Shown here piece by piece: positions 30,921 to 44,200 of a DNA stretch of 64,000 nt. The stretch is from contig OX030956.1 of assembly GCA_943735955.1 (NCBI GenBank), positions 8,590,105 through 8,654,104 on the forward strand, read 5' to 3'. Below the pieces are notes generated by a model. That model saw only the letters and a list, made by a program, of their open reading frames with translations, was not told where the DNA came from and did no database searches. The position numbers were made by a program, and so were the translations under genes. The DNA is from Piscicola geometra (lineage: Eukaryota; Annelida; Clitellata; Hirudinida; Piscicolidae). Position 1 is the stretch's first letter, and each line of letters starts with the position of its first letter.

Positions 30921-33900
30921 CACTCACTCACTCATTTAATCACTCACTCACTCATTTAATCACTCACTCACTCATTCAATCACTCACTCACTCATTTAAT
31001 CACTCACTCACTCATTTAATCACTCACTCACTCATTTAATCACTCACTCACTCATTTAATCACTCACTCACTCATTTAATCACTCACTCACTCATTTAAT
31101 CACTCACTCACTCATTTAATCACTCACTCACTCATTTAATCACTCACTCACTCATTTAATCACTCACTCACTCATTTAATCACTCACTCACTCATTTAAT
31201 CACTCACTCACTCATTTAATCACTCACTCACTCATTTAATCACTCACTCACTCATTTAATCACTCACTCACTCATTTAATCACTCACTCACTCATTTAAT
31301 CACTCACTCACTCATTTAATCACTCACTCACTCATTTAATCACTCACTCACTCATTTAATCACTCACTCACTCATTTAATCACTCACTCACTCATTTAAT
31401 CACTCACTCACTCATTTAATCACTCACTCACTCATTTAATCACTCACTCACTCATTTAATCACTCACTCACTCATTTAATCACTCACTCACTCATTTAAT
31501 CACTCACTCACTCATTTAATCACTCACTCACATTATCACTCACTCATTAATCACTCACTCACTCATTTAATCACTCACTCACTCATTTAATCACTCACTC
31601 ACTCATTTAATCACTCACTCACTCATTTAATCACTCACTCACTCATTTAATCACTCACTCACTCATTTAATCACTCACTCACTCATTTAATCACTCACTC
31701 ATTTAATCACTCACTCACTATTTAATCACTCACTCACTCATTTAATCACTCACTCACTCATTTAATCACTCACTCACTCATTTAATCACTCACTCACTCA
31801 TTTAATCACTCACTCACTCATTTAATCACTCACTCACTCATTTAATCACTCACTCACTCATTTAATCACTCACTCACTCATTAATCACTCACTCACTCAT
31901 TTAATCACTCACTCACTCATTTAATCACTCACTCACTCATTTAATCACTCACTCACTCATTTAATCACTCACTCACTCATTTAATCACTCACTCACTCAT
32001 TTAATCACTCACTCACTCATTTAATCACTCACTCACTCATTAATCACTCACTCACTCATTTAATCACTCACTCACTCATTTATCACTCACTCATTTAATC
32101 ACTCACTCACTCATTTAATCACTCACTCACTCATTGTAATCACTCACTCACTCATTTAATCACTCACTCACTCATTTAATCACTCACTCACTTATTTAAT
32201 CACTCACTCACTTATTTAATCACTCACTCACTCATTTAATCACTCACTCACTCATTTAATCACTCACTCACTCATTCTTTCACTCACTCACTCATTTAAT
32301 CACTCACTCACTCATTTAATCACTCACTCACTCATTTAATTACTCACTCACTCATTTAATCACTCACTCACTCATTTAATCACTCACTCACTCATTTAAT
32401 CACTCACTCACTCATTTAATCACTCACTCACTTATTTAATCACTCACTCACTTATTTAATCACTCACTCACTCATTTAATCACTCACTCACTCATTTAAT
32501 CACTCACTCACTCATTTAATCACTCACTCACTCATTTAATCGTTCACTCACTCATTAATCACTCACTCATTAATCACTCACTCACTCATTTAATCGTTCA
32601 CTCACTCATTTAATCACTCACTCACTCATTTAATCACTCACTCACTCATTTAATCACTCACTCACTCATTTAATCACTCACTCACTCATTTAATCACTCA
32701 CTCACTCATTTAATCACTCACTCACTCATTTAATCACTCACTCACTCATTTAATCACTCACTCACTCATTTAATCACTCACTCACTCATTTAATCACTCA
32801 CTCACTCATTTAATCACTCACTCACTCATTTAATCACTCACTCACTCATTTAATCACTCACTCACTCATTTAATCACTCACTCACTCATTTAATCACTCA
32901 CTCACTCATTTAATCACTCACTCACTCATTTAATCACTCACTCACTCATTTAATCACTCACTCACTCATTTAATCACTCACTCACTCATTTAATCACTCA
33001 CTCACTCATTTAATCACTCACTCACTCATTTAATCACTCACTCACTCATTTAATCACTCACTCACTCATTTAATCACTCACTCACTCATTTAATCACTCA
33101 CTCACTCATTTAATCACTCACTCACTCATTTAATCACTCACTCACTCATTTAATCACTCACTCACTCATTTAATCACTCACTCACTCATTTAATCACTCA
33201 CTCACTCATTTAATCACTCACTCACTCATTTAATCACTCACTCACTCATTTAATCACTCACTCACTCATTTAATCACTCACTCACTCATTTAATCACTCA
33301 CTCACTCAGTTAATCACTCAACTCACTCATTTAATCACTCACTCACTCATTTAAATCACTCACTCACTCATTTAATCATCACTCACTCATTTAATCACTC
33401 ACTCACTCATTTAATCACTCACTCACTCATTTAATCACTCACTCACTCATTTAATCACTCACTCACTCATTTAATCACTCACTCACTCATTTAATCACTC
33501 ACTCACTCATTTAATCACTCACTCACTCATTTAATCACTCACTCACTCATTTAATCACTCACTCACTCATTTAATCACTCACTCACTCATTTAATCACTC
33601 ACTCACTCATTTAATCACTCACTCACTCATTTAATCACTCACTCACTCATTTAATCACTCACTCACTCATTTAATCACTCACTCACTCATTTAATCACTC
33701 ACTCACTCATTTAATCACTCACTCACTCATTTAATCACTCACTCACTCATTTAATCACTCACTCACTCATTTAATCACTCACTCACTCATTTAATCACTC
33801 ACTCACTCATTTAATCACTCACTCACTCATTTAATCACTCACTCACTCATTTAATCACTCACTCACTCATTTAATCACTCACTCACTCATTTAATCACTC

Positions 33901-35150
33901 ACTCACTCATTTAATCACTCACTCACTCATTTAATCACTCACTCACTCATTTAATCACTCACTCACTCATTTAATCACTCACTCACTCATTTAATCACTC
34001 ACTCACTCATTTAATCACTCACTCACTCATTTAATCACTCACTCACTCATTTAATCACTCACTCACTCATTTAATCACTCACTCACTCATTTAATCACTC
34101 ACTCACTCATTTAATCACTCACTCACTCATTTAATCACTCACTCACTCATTTAATCACTCACTCACTCATTTAATCACTCACTCACTCATTTAATCACTC
34201 ACTCACTCATTTAATCACTCACTCACTCATTTAATCACTCACTCACTCATTTAATCACTCACTCACTCATTTAATCACTCACTCACTCATTTAATCACTC
34301 ACTCACTCATTTAATCACTCACTCACTCATTTAATCACTCACTCACTCATTTAATCACTCACTCACTCATTTAATCACTCACTCACTCATTTAATCACTC
34401 ACTCACTTATTTAATCACTCACTCACTCATTTAATCACTCACTCATTTAATCACTCACTCACTCATTTAATCACTCACTCACTCATTTAATCACTCACTC
34501 ACTCATTTAATCACTCACTCACTCATTTAATCACTCACTCACTCATTTAATCACTCACTCACTCATTTAATCACTCACTCATTTAATCACTCACTCACTC
34601 ATTTAATCACTCACTCACTCATTTAATCACTCACTCACTCATTTAATCACTCACTCATTTAATCACTCACTCACTCATTTAATCACTCACTCACTCATTT
34701 AATCACTCACTCACTCATTTAATCACTCACTCACTCATTTAATCACTCACTCACTCATTTAATCACTCACTCACTTATTTAATCACTCACTCACTCATTT
34801 AATCACTCACTCACTCATTTAATCACTCACTCACTCATTTAATCACTCACTCACTCATTTAATCACTCACTCACTCATTTAATCACTCACTCACTCATTT
34901 AATCACTCACTCACTCATTTAATCACTCACTCACTCATTTAATCACTCACTCACTCATTTAATCACTCACTCACTCATTTAATCACTCACTCACTCATTT
35001 AATCACTCACTCACTCATTTAATCACTCACTCACTCATTTAATCACTCACTCACTCATTTAATCACTCACTCACTCATTTAATCACTCACTCACTCATTT
35101 AATCACTCACTCACTCATTTAATCGTTCACTCACTCATTCTTTCACTCCC
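30921..35150. repeat. 20-bp satellite (CACTCACTCACTCATTTAAT)
   Basis: About 210 head-to-tail copies, nearly identical over 4.2 kb. Rare changes are CTTATTTAAT, CGTTCACTCA, TCATTCTTTC, and units short by 1-4 bp. It runs directly into the N gap on the left and ends about 14 bp before the acceptor of the exon at 35164. Very few point differences imply recent or homogenised expansion. Confidence 0.97.
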
Positions 35151-35163
35151 TATTGGAGGACAG

Positions 35164-38100
35164 AAGTTCACAAAGTCGAAGAAGGGCTCAGGCACGAAGG
35201 TGAGGTGCAGTCAGTGGGTCACCGACATGCTCAAGTTGGTTTCACTCTGTTGTGACATCTTTTCACTCACTCACAACTCATCCACCTACCCACTCACGCA
35301 CACCTCATCCATCACTTCTACCACTCACTCACACTCCATCAATCTCTCCCACCACTCACTCACACATCTCCACCCCTACCAACCACCCATCCCACCCCTA
35401 CCAACACCACCCATCCCACCCCTACCAACCACCCATTTCACCTCTACCAACACCACCCATCCCACCCCTACCAACACCACCCATCCCACCCCTACCAACA
35501 CCACCCATCCCACCCTTACCAACCACCCATTTCACCTCTACCAACACCACCAACCACCCATCCCATCCCTACCAACACCACCCATCCCACCCCTACCAAC
35601 CACCCATCCCACCCCTACCAACACCACCCATCCCACCCCTACCAACACCACCCATCCCACCCTTACCAACCACCCATCTCACCCCTACCAACACCACCCA
35701 TCCCACCCCTACCAACCACCCATCCCACCCCTACCAACACCACCCATCCCACCCCTACCAACCTCCCATCCCACCCCTACCAACACCACCCATCCCACCC
35801 CCACCAACACCACCCATCCCACCCCTACCAACCACCCATCCCACCTCTACCAACACCACCCATTCCATCCCTACCAACACCACCCATCCCACTCCTACCA
35901 ACACCACTAATCCCACTCCTACCAACCACCAACCACCCCCACCAACCACCCATCCCACCCCTACCAACACCACCCATCCCACCCCTACCAACACCACCAA
36001 CCACCCATCCCACCCCTACCAACACCACCCATCCCACCCCTACCAACACCACCCATCCCACCCCTATCAACACCACCTATCCCACCCCTACCAACACCAC
36101 CAACCACCCATCCCACCCCTACCAACACCACCCATCCCACCCCTACCAACACCACCCATCCCACCCCTACCAACACCACCCATCCCACCCCTATCAACAC
36201 CACCCATCCCACCCCTATCAACACCACCCATCCCACCCCTACCAACACCACCAACCACCCATCCCACCCCTACCAACACCACCCATCCCACCCCTACCAA
36301 CACCACCCATCCCACCCCTACCAACACCACCCATCCCATCCCTACCAACACCACTCATCCCACCCCTACCAACACCACCCATCCCACCCCTACCAACACC
36401 ACCCATCCCACCCCTACCAACACCACCCATCCCACCCCTATCAACACCACCCATCCCACCCCTATCAACACCACCCATCCCACCCCTACCAACACCACCA
36501 ACCACCCATCCCACCCCTACCAACACCACCAATCCCACCCCTACCAACACTACCCATCCCACCCCTACCAACACCACCCATTCCATCCCTACCAACACCA
36601 CCCATCCCACCCCTACCAACCACCCATTCCACCCCTACCAACCACCCATCCCACCCCTACCAACACCACCCATCCCACCCCTACCAACCACCCATCCCAC
36701 TCCTACCAACCACCCATCCCACCCCTACCAACCACCCATCTCACACCTACCAACCACCCGTTTCTACCCCTACCAACTACCCATCCCACCCCTACCAACA
36801 CCACCCATCCCACACCCACCCATCCCACCCCTACCAACCACCCATCCCATCCCTACCAACACCACTCATCCCACCTTTACCAACCACCCATCCCACCCCT
36901 ACCAACCACCCATCCCACCCCTACCAACACCACCCATCCCACCCCTACCAACACCACTCATCCCACCTTTACCAACCACCCATCCCACCCCTACCAACCA
37001 CCCATCCCACCTCTACCAACCACCCATCCCACCCCTACCAACCACCCATCCCACCCCTACCAACACCACCAACCACCCATCCCACTCCTACCAACCACCT
37101 ATCCCACCTCCACCAACCACCCATCCCACCCCACCAACCACCCATCCCACCCTTACCAACCACCCATCCCACCCCTACCAACCACCCATCCTACCACACC
37201 AGTCAGGGCTACGCCGACAAGGCGGTGGAGATGGTGCTGAAGAGCCACAAGAAGCAGGGCCTCAAACTCGACACGATGCTCAACGACCACCAAGTGCAGA
37301 CGCTCACGCACGAACTGGAGACCGCCATTTCGGTTCGTTTTTTATTTTTTCATTTCGTTTTTTTAATGCTTTGTCGTTTTGTCGGTGTTTTTACAATTTT
37401 TTTGCTCTTATTTTTCATCTTCACGTAATCACGCTTTCGGTGCATTTCCTCACCTTCACGTTATCTGCGCCATCTTTCTTCACCACACGCCACCAAACAA
37501 CCACACTACTGCTGTGCTACTACAACCACACCTACTTCTTCTCCCACTAAGCGCACCAACTACACGACCCGACCACACCAACTACAACCAAACCACACCA
37601 CCCACAACCAAACCACACCACCCACAATTAAACCACACTAACCACTTCCAACCACAACCACACCAATTACACCACACCAATTCCAACCACACTAACCACT
37701 TCCAACCACAACCACACTAACCACACGAACCATACGAACCACAACCACACCAACTAATGGAACCACACCAATCACAATCACACCAACTCCAACCACACCA
37801 ACCACAACCACACCAACCACACCAACCACAACCACACCAACCACACCAACCACACCAACCACACGACGACAGGAGAGCTTCAACTACGAGTACATAAGCC
37901 AGTTGGAGAAGCACTTCAAGGACCTGCAGGACGACCTCCAGGTGGTCATCAATGAGTTGGTCAAGAGGCAAAACGCCCACAAACTCGCCATGGTCAAGTT
38001 GCTTGACCTGATCAAGAGGGTGCGTCCTTGAGATTGTTTGTGGTCGAGTGTGTGGCGATGGTGCTTTTGGTTGTGGTTTGTTTGTGGCTGTGTGCATGGT

Positions 38101-38350
38101 GGAGTTTATGTGTGGTGGTGAGGGCTTCAATGCTAGTTCAACCACAAGTATAGAGTGACCACTTGTGCATGCAATCTCCTTCGAGAATCTCTGCAGTTCT
38201 CAATCGAGATTGGAGTTTCGATCGCCCTCTGGCGACACTTTTTAAACATTCATCGTTGAAATTCATGCATACCACACACAGTCCAAAGAGCCAGCCGAAA
38301 CCAAGGCGAACAACATCTACAACTTGGTGAAGAATGAACTGGTTGTGTGA
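35164..38350 (+). CDS. Polycystin (PKD2-like) gene, C-terminal exons
   Basis: Four exons keep phase 0: 35164-35199 (KFTKSKKGSGTK), 37207-37332 (GYADKAVEMV to THELETAIS), 37873-38019 (ESFNYEYISQ to KLLDLIKR) and 38282-38350 (SKEPAETKAN to NELVV, stop TGA). They give 125 residues of charged, helical, coiled-coil-type sequence with heptad-like Leu/Ile/Val, for example LEKHFKDLQDDLQVVINELV. Polycystin-2 ends in a cytosolic coiled coil, and FNYEYISQLEKHFKDL resembles its start. I infer that this is the 3' end of the gene begun at 23945, because strand and phase agree and no new start codon is needed. The S2-S6 exons that should lie between are missing. It could instead be a separate gene whose 5' end is in the gap. 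Confidence 0.6.
35350..37204. repeat. 24-bp minisatellite (CACCCATCCCACCCCTACCA)
   Basis: About 80 copies alternating between units with ACACCACCCATCC and shorter ACCACCCATCC joins. The array reaches the acceptor of the exon at 37207, and its pyrimidine-rich strand is sense for the gene. The 662-codon frame across it is Pro/Thr/His repeat, not protein. Confidence 0.95.
37560..37868. repeat. CCACACCAACCACAA repeat
   Basis: Irregular 10-15 bp units, C/A-rich, ending at the acceptor of the exon at 37873. Confidence 0.85.
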
Positions 38351-38503
38351 CTGTGCAAACTCTTGTGCAACCTTCACAGTGCACTCTCTCAATCTTCCAC
38401 GTTACGCTGTTTTCAAAACTTTCTTACGTTTTATTTTGTACGGATGCGTTTTTAGTTTACGCCATTTCAATAATGCTAGTCATTGTGTCTTTTCGAGGTT
38501 TAA

Positions 38504-38509
38504 AATAAA
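38504..38509 (+). terminator. Candidate polyadenylation signal (polycystin gene)
   Basis: AATAAA about 154 bp downstream of the stop codon at 38350, in AT-rich sequence. Confidence 0.5.
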
Positions 38510-41280
38510 TTAACATATTTGCATCAGCTCACTAAACTTTGAAAGTTAATTTAACCCAGGTCCGCAGCCAAGATTTGTAGTTAAAGAGAAAATTATTTCA
38601 GTGAAGGAGCTGAGTTTATAAGCTTTCTTATAATTTATTTACAAAGAAAAATTCAAAAATAGATAAACATATGAACAACTAAATATATAAGCGTTAAACA
38701 ATAAAAAAAATTCTAAAATTTATAAAGAATAAATAATTTATAATAAATATATGTTTTAATCAAACTGAATATATTATGCAGAACTTCGTCCATCCATTAG
38801 ACGAAGACATTTAAGATCTTAATTAAATCATTCATGCTTAATTCATTTGTGATATTCTGTTCGAATTTTTTTCTTTTGTATTATTTCCTCTGTTTATAAA
38901 AAAACACTAAATAATGAAATCCAGGTTTTTTACATCATAACCTTAATCGGCTCTTATAACTTATCTCTATTTTATTTTTTCCCATGTTGATATTGATGCT
39001 GAGCAACTTGAAGCAGCAAACAAGCACACACCTGATGAAGGACTCTTCAATCTGCAGACAAACACACCAGTCCCCATATAACTCATGCAGTGTGTGTTCG
39101 CGAACAGAGGCTGTCTGCTGATAAATAATCTGATGAATATGGAAAAGAAACGTTTGTAGAGAAAGCAGTCATACAAAAAGACTTTCACACTTTGCTGGTT
39201 AACTGACCAGCTGATTCGAAAAATGTCCAGTTTACGTGACTTTTTCTCTCCAAGTTTTAGTGTTTAAAACTTACTTTTTTATATTTATTTTAGTGTTTAA
39301 AACTTATTTTTTTATATTTATTTTAGTGTTTAAAACTTATTTTTTTATATTTATTTTAACATGAAAACATTTATTTGGCGCAGATAGAATATTTACGAAT
39401 GATTTATGTCTTTTTCGACATAGATTTTAAAAAATTGTTTATCTCAAAAAATCTGAAATAAACTTAATTAAGAATGATTCTGAGAACAAAGAAACCTTAA
39501 CTGCGCAATAATTTCGTTTCACAATTCGCAGAAGGTAAACATTTTTTATTACCTTTTTTTACTGAAAATTTGAAATTTAAGTTTAGCAAAATAACCAAGT
39601 CGATTTCGATGACGGGTTTTGGCTCTGTGATCAGCAAAGTGCGAGAGATTGGCGGGTTTTCGGGATGGATGGAGGTAGTGACGTGTATGGAGTGGTTCAG
39701 CCACGCCCTTCCAGGTGCTTGCAGTGCCATTGTCTTCGTCAGCCCGGGGCTCAAAACGAGGACCATCCTCGCTTGAATTTTTTGAAAGATTTTATATTAA
39801 AAGTCCCTCACCACGTTCTGTTTGATGACACCTCTGCAGCTGCTCCAACTCCAGCCAGGACAGCTTCAGACACGCAACCTTCGCTATATTGATCCAAGCA
39901 TCTTCAGCCAATAGTCTTGCAGAATATACGTCACGTGCCTACTTGAATATTCATGACAGAGACTTTCTCTGGGAGGTTTGCGAAGTGATATTATTTGAAA
40001 GTTTAAACATTCTTTTCGATCTTCGATTTTTCAAGACCACAAAAACTTCAGTTCGTTTCTTCTTCATTGCCGAGTTCACAGGATTCAATCAATCGACTAA
40101 CATTTATTTAGCGTCTTTTTCGAAGCGAACAAAATTGCAAATTATTTATTTCGTTCAAGTCATTAGTTTTTAAATGTGCATTTGTATTCAATTGTACAAT
40201 TTCATTCGAGATGAATGTTTCCAGCGAGTGGTGCAGTTGTATAGGTTCGGAAGACGCAAGGTAGTCTGATGGCTTTTAAGAGTTACCATGAGAAAGACGG
40301 TGTACGGTAGTGGAAGCATGCATCAAGTAATATTGACAGCATCAAGTCGACTCAACTCGAAGTCTGTACGAATACAAAACACTCATTCTTCAGGAATGGA
40401 TTTTTTAATCATAATAATAATAACTTTTCTGATAGCAAAAAGTTTTGCGATTGGATAGCAAAGATGCAGCACCGGGTAATTGGAAGTGGAAATCAATTGG
40501 AGTCGATGTTGCGAGGCCACAGAACACCGATAAATCGATTAGGAGGCTGGAGGAGTTGCGTCGTGCTTACATCCCTCTTCCCTTTCATTATTTTGGCATT
40601 TTTGTGGAGAAGGCTCTTGATTGGAAAGTTCGTGAAAATGAACAAAAACTTTTGGTAACTTTTAAATGAAACTTCAGAGCGTTGGATGCGTTACTTCCTC
40701 TAGGTTTTCCTTGATTGAAACCATCATCATCATCATCATCAGCTTCATCAAACAAATATTTAATCATCATCATCAGCTCCATCAAACAAATATTTAATCA
40801 TCATCATCAGCTCCATCAAACAAATATTTAATCATCATCATCAGCTCCATCAAACAAATATTTAATCTTTTTCGAATTTCTCGCTCTTGTTTTATTTATT
40901 TATTTTAACACTTTTTTAAAAATTGGTCATCATCCTCATCAGCATCTCCATCCTCTTCTTCCTCATCTTCTTCAACATGCATGTAGAGTAGGTAGAATGC
41001 GTGCATTCACCTAGGAACAACGGTCAGTCTCGCATATCTTGGAAGCGATACATTTGAAAAGCTCTTGAGTTTCTTTTGCTTTTTCAGCGTTAGTTGAGAA
41101 AGATTCTGCATATAATATTCATCAGAAAACACATTCTTAAAAATTCAACACTGACCGTTTGAAAAATCAATTTTTGAACCAGTGCAGTATTTCCTCAAGC
41201 TATCAACTTTAAAAAATTCAGAACAGAACAGCATAATATAAAAGCAAATTTTGTGGTTTTTGAACACTGTAGCAGCAACA
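38510..41280. other. Intergenic region without recognised gene
   Basis: AT-rich unique DNA. A roughly 34-bp unit (TTAGTGTTTAAAACTTA core) occurs three times at 39257-39358. Near 40700-40866 there are about four copies of a 34-bp unit containing CATCATCAGCTCCATCAAAC. A moderate-GC block at 39590-39900 and another at 40440-40680 have open frames of 60-90 codons on one or both strands, with no recognised family. ACGTCACGTG at 39949-39958 could be a bZIP/bHLH site, but this is speculative. Confidence 0.45.
40722..40866. repeat. 34-bp minisatellite, about 4 copies
   Basis: Unit with CATCATCAGCTCCATCAAAC followed by AAATATTTAAT; the first copy has CTTCATC. Confidence 0.85.
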
Positions 41281-44200
41281 ATGACAGAAGAACAAGCCAA
41301 GTCGAAGGTAAGAATTGTTCTGATTCTTAAAAAAGGGAATGGAATCATAGGTACTTAAAATTCTTCTAAAACATAATATAATTTCCCCAGTCTAAATCAG
41401 GAGATTTTCAAACGAAAGTATATAGCCTCAACGTCCCTTTCCAATGAATGTTTTCTCCTCCCTTTCTCTTTCATCCTCTTCTTTATGGAACCTCGTGCCG
41501 CCTCTGAAACCGCAAAGTTGACGAAGTTTTCATGATTAAAAAAGTAATATTTATTCATAGAAAAATAACTTTTAAAAAACTGCATTTCATATTGCTTATT
41601 AGAGAGGCTCTTGGAGTGCAAACTCAATCTGCTGGCACTCGTTCTGCAGTGATTGCTCAGTCATCAAATTGCTTTCCTATCACGCCTGCGTCGAAACTTG
41701 TTCCGCCAATTTCGAAAATGCTTTATACGCCTACATATTTACGTTTGTTGGCGTTTTCAATATTGCACGAGACTCTTTATGACTGGTCTTTTCTTGATTT
41801 TTTTCATTGGCTTCTTCTTGTTGAATGTTGTTTTTGATGGATTTTCGTTCTGCACTGAATTCTTTTAACGGATTTTATCTTTAGTTTCATGTTTTGAGTT
41901 CTTTTCACACTTCTTTCCGTGAATTGAATTCTCTTTCGAGTTTTGAAGTTAACTTTTGAAAATATTCGACAAATTAAAAAAAAAGAAAATAATGTACACT
42001 GTTTTGCACCCTGTCCATTCCTGCTCAACCCCGCTCATCCCTCTTACCCATTCACACTCATTTCCACGCATCTTAATGCATCTTACCAACTCCTACCCTT
42101 CTAGTTTCTTCCCACACCACTGACATTATCACCTTTCCCCATCCATCCATCCCACCCATCCCAGCCATCCACATCTCCCTCATCTACCCAGCCACCTTCA
42201 CTTATCACCACCCTTCTGTACCTATCATGCATTCCTATCTCCCCAAACCTCCATCAAACTCCACCCACCCAATCCCACCAACCCAATCCCACCCACCCAA
42301 TCCCACCCACCCAATCCCACCCACCCAATCCCACCCACCCAATTCCACCCACCCAATCCCACCCACCCAATCCCACCCACCCAATTCCACCCACCCAATT
42401 CCACCCACCCAATCCCACCCACCCAATCCCACCCACCCAATCCCACTCACCCAATCCCACCCACCCAATCCCACTCACCCAATCCCACCCACCCAATCCC
42501 ACCCACCCAATCCCACCCACCCAACCCCACCCACCCAATTCCACCCACCCAATCCCACCCACCCTAATCCTAACCCTAACCCACCCAATCCCACCCACCC
42601 AATTCCACCCACCCAATCCCACCCACCCAATCCCATTTACCCAATCCCACCCACCCAATCCCACCCACCCAATCCCACCCACCCAATTCCACCCACCCAA
42701 TCCCACCCACCCACCCAATCCCACCCACCCACCCAATCCCAATCACCCACCCAATCCCACCCACCCACCCAATCCCACCCACCCACCCAATCCCACCCAA
42801 CCACCCAACCACCCACCCTCCTCTCCATCGTTCGAATAAATCTCAGCAGCACTGAAGCACTTTCTGCATGAGGAAGCTTTGCGTGGGTGGTCGAAAAACA
42901 TTTTAACACGCGAACATTACGAAAAGAATGCAAAAAGGTAAATACCAAAAATACACATTGTAGTACACATTTTAGTACACATTGTAGTACACATTGTAGT
43001 ACACATTGTAGTACACATTGTAGTACACATTGTAGTACACATTTTAGTACACATTGTAGTACACATTGTAGTACACATTGTAGTACACATTGTAGTACAA
43101 ATTGTAGTACACATTGTAGTACACATTGTAGTACACATTGTAGTACACATTGTAGTACACATTGTAGTACACATTGTAGAACACATTGTAGAACACATTG
43201 TAGTACATATTGTAGTACACATTGTAGTACACATTGTAGTACACATTGTAGTACACATTGTAGTACACATTGTAGTACACATTGTAGTACACATTGTAGT
43301 ACACATTGTAGTACACATTGTAGTACACATTGTAGTACACATTGTAGTACACATTGTAGTGCACATTGTAGTACACATTGTAGTACACATTGTAGTACAC
43401 ATTGTAGTACACATTGTAGTACACATTGTAGTTAACATTGTAGTACACAGGCTAGGGTAATTATCAAGTAAATATCAGTAACAAGACAAGGAAGATAGTT
43501 TAAAATAGTGACGAGCAATGTGGAGTGCTGTGGTGTGTGTGGTGGGAGCCTCTGAAGCATCTGTCTCATGCTGGAACGAACGTCGTCTGCTGGGAGGGGA
43601 AGAGGCTTTCTACTTGGGAGATGTTCAAAACGAATCATGCATTGTGAGATGATGATGATGTTGAGGCTGATCGTGGTAATGATAGTGATGATGATGATGA
43701 TGATGATAATGATGATGATCATGATCATGATGATCGTGGTCATGATGTTAAGAATGATGATGATGATGATAATGATGATGATGATAATGATGATGATGAT
43801 AATGATGATGATGATAATGATGATGATGATAATGATGATGATGATAATGATGATGATGATAATGATGATGATGATAATGATGATGATGATAATGATGATG
43901 ATGATAATGATGATGATGATAATGATGATGATGATAATGATGATGATGATAATGATGATGATGATAATGATGATGATGATAATGATGATGATGATGATTA
44001 TGATGCTCGTGGTCATGATGCTGAGAATGATGATGATGATGATAAAGATGATGAGGATGGTGATGATGATGATCATTTAGATGATCTTGATTCCTTGAAT
44101 GCTTGAGAAGGAATTTCGGGTTGTTTATACAAGCGATGAGAAACGAGATTTGCTGCAGACAACATTGGATTGTGAGCAGAGAAAGTGCTTGTGGAGTTTG

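Noticed and set aside
35200..37240. 662-codon Pro/Thr/His frame overlapping the exon at 37207
   Set aside because: Intronic 24-bp array; the true exon begins after an AG at 37205-37206 in the same region and matches the phase of its neighbours.
39497..39776. Overlapping 68-89 codon frames on both strands
   Set aside because: Mutually antisense frames without family similarity; no evidence for either.
42560..42590. True internal telomere
   Set aside because: Only about two CCCTAA-like units, inside a very similar C/A-rich array; chance mutation is more likely, so it is kept as a low-interest finding only.
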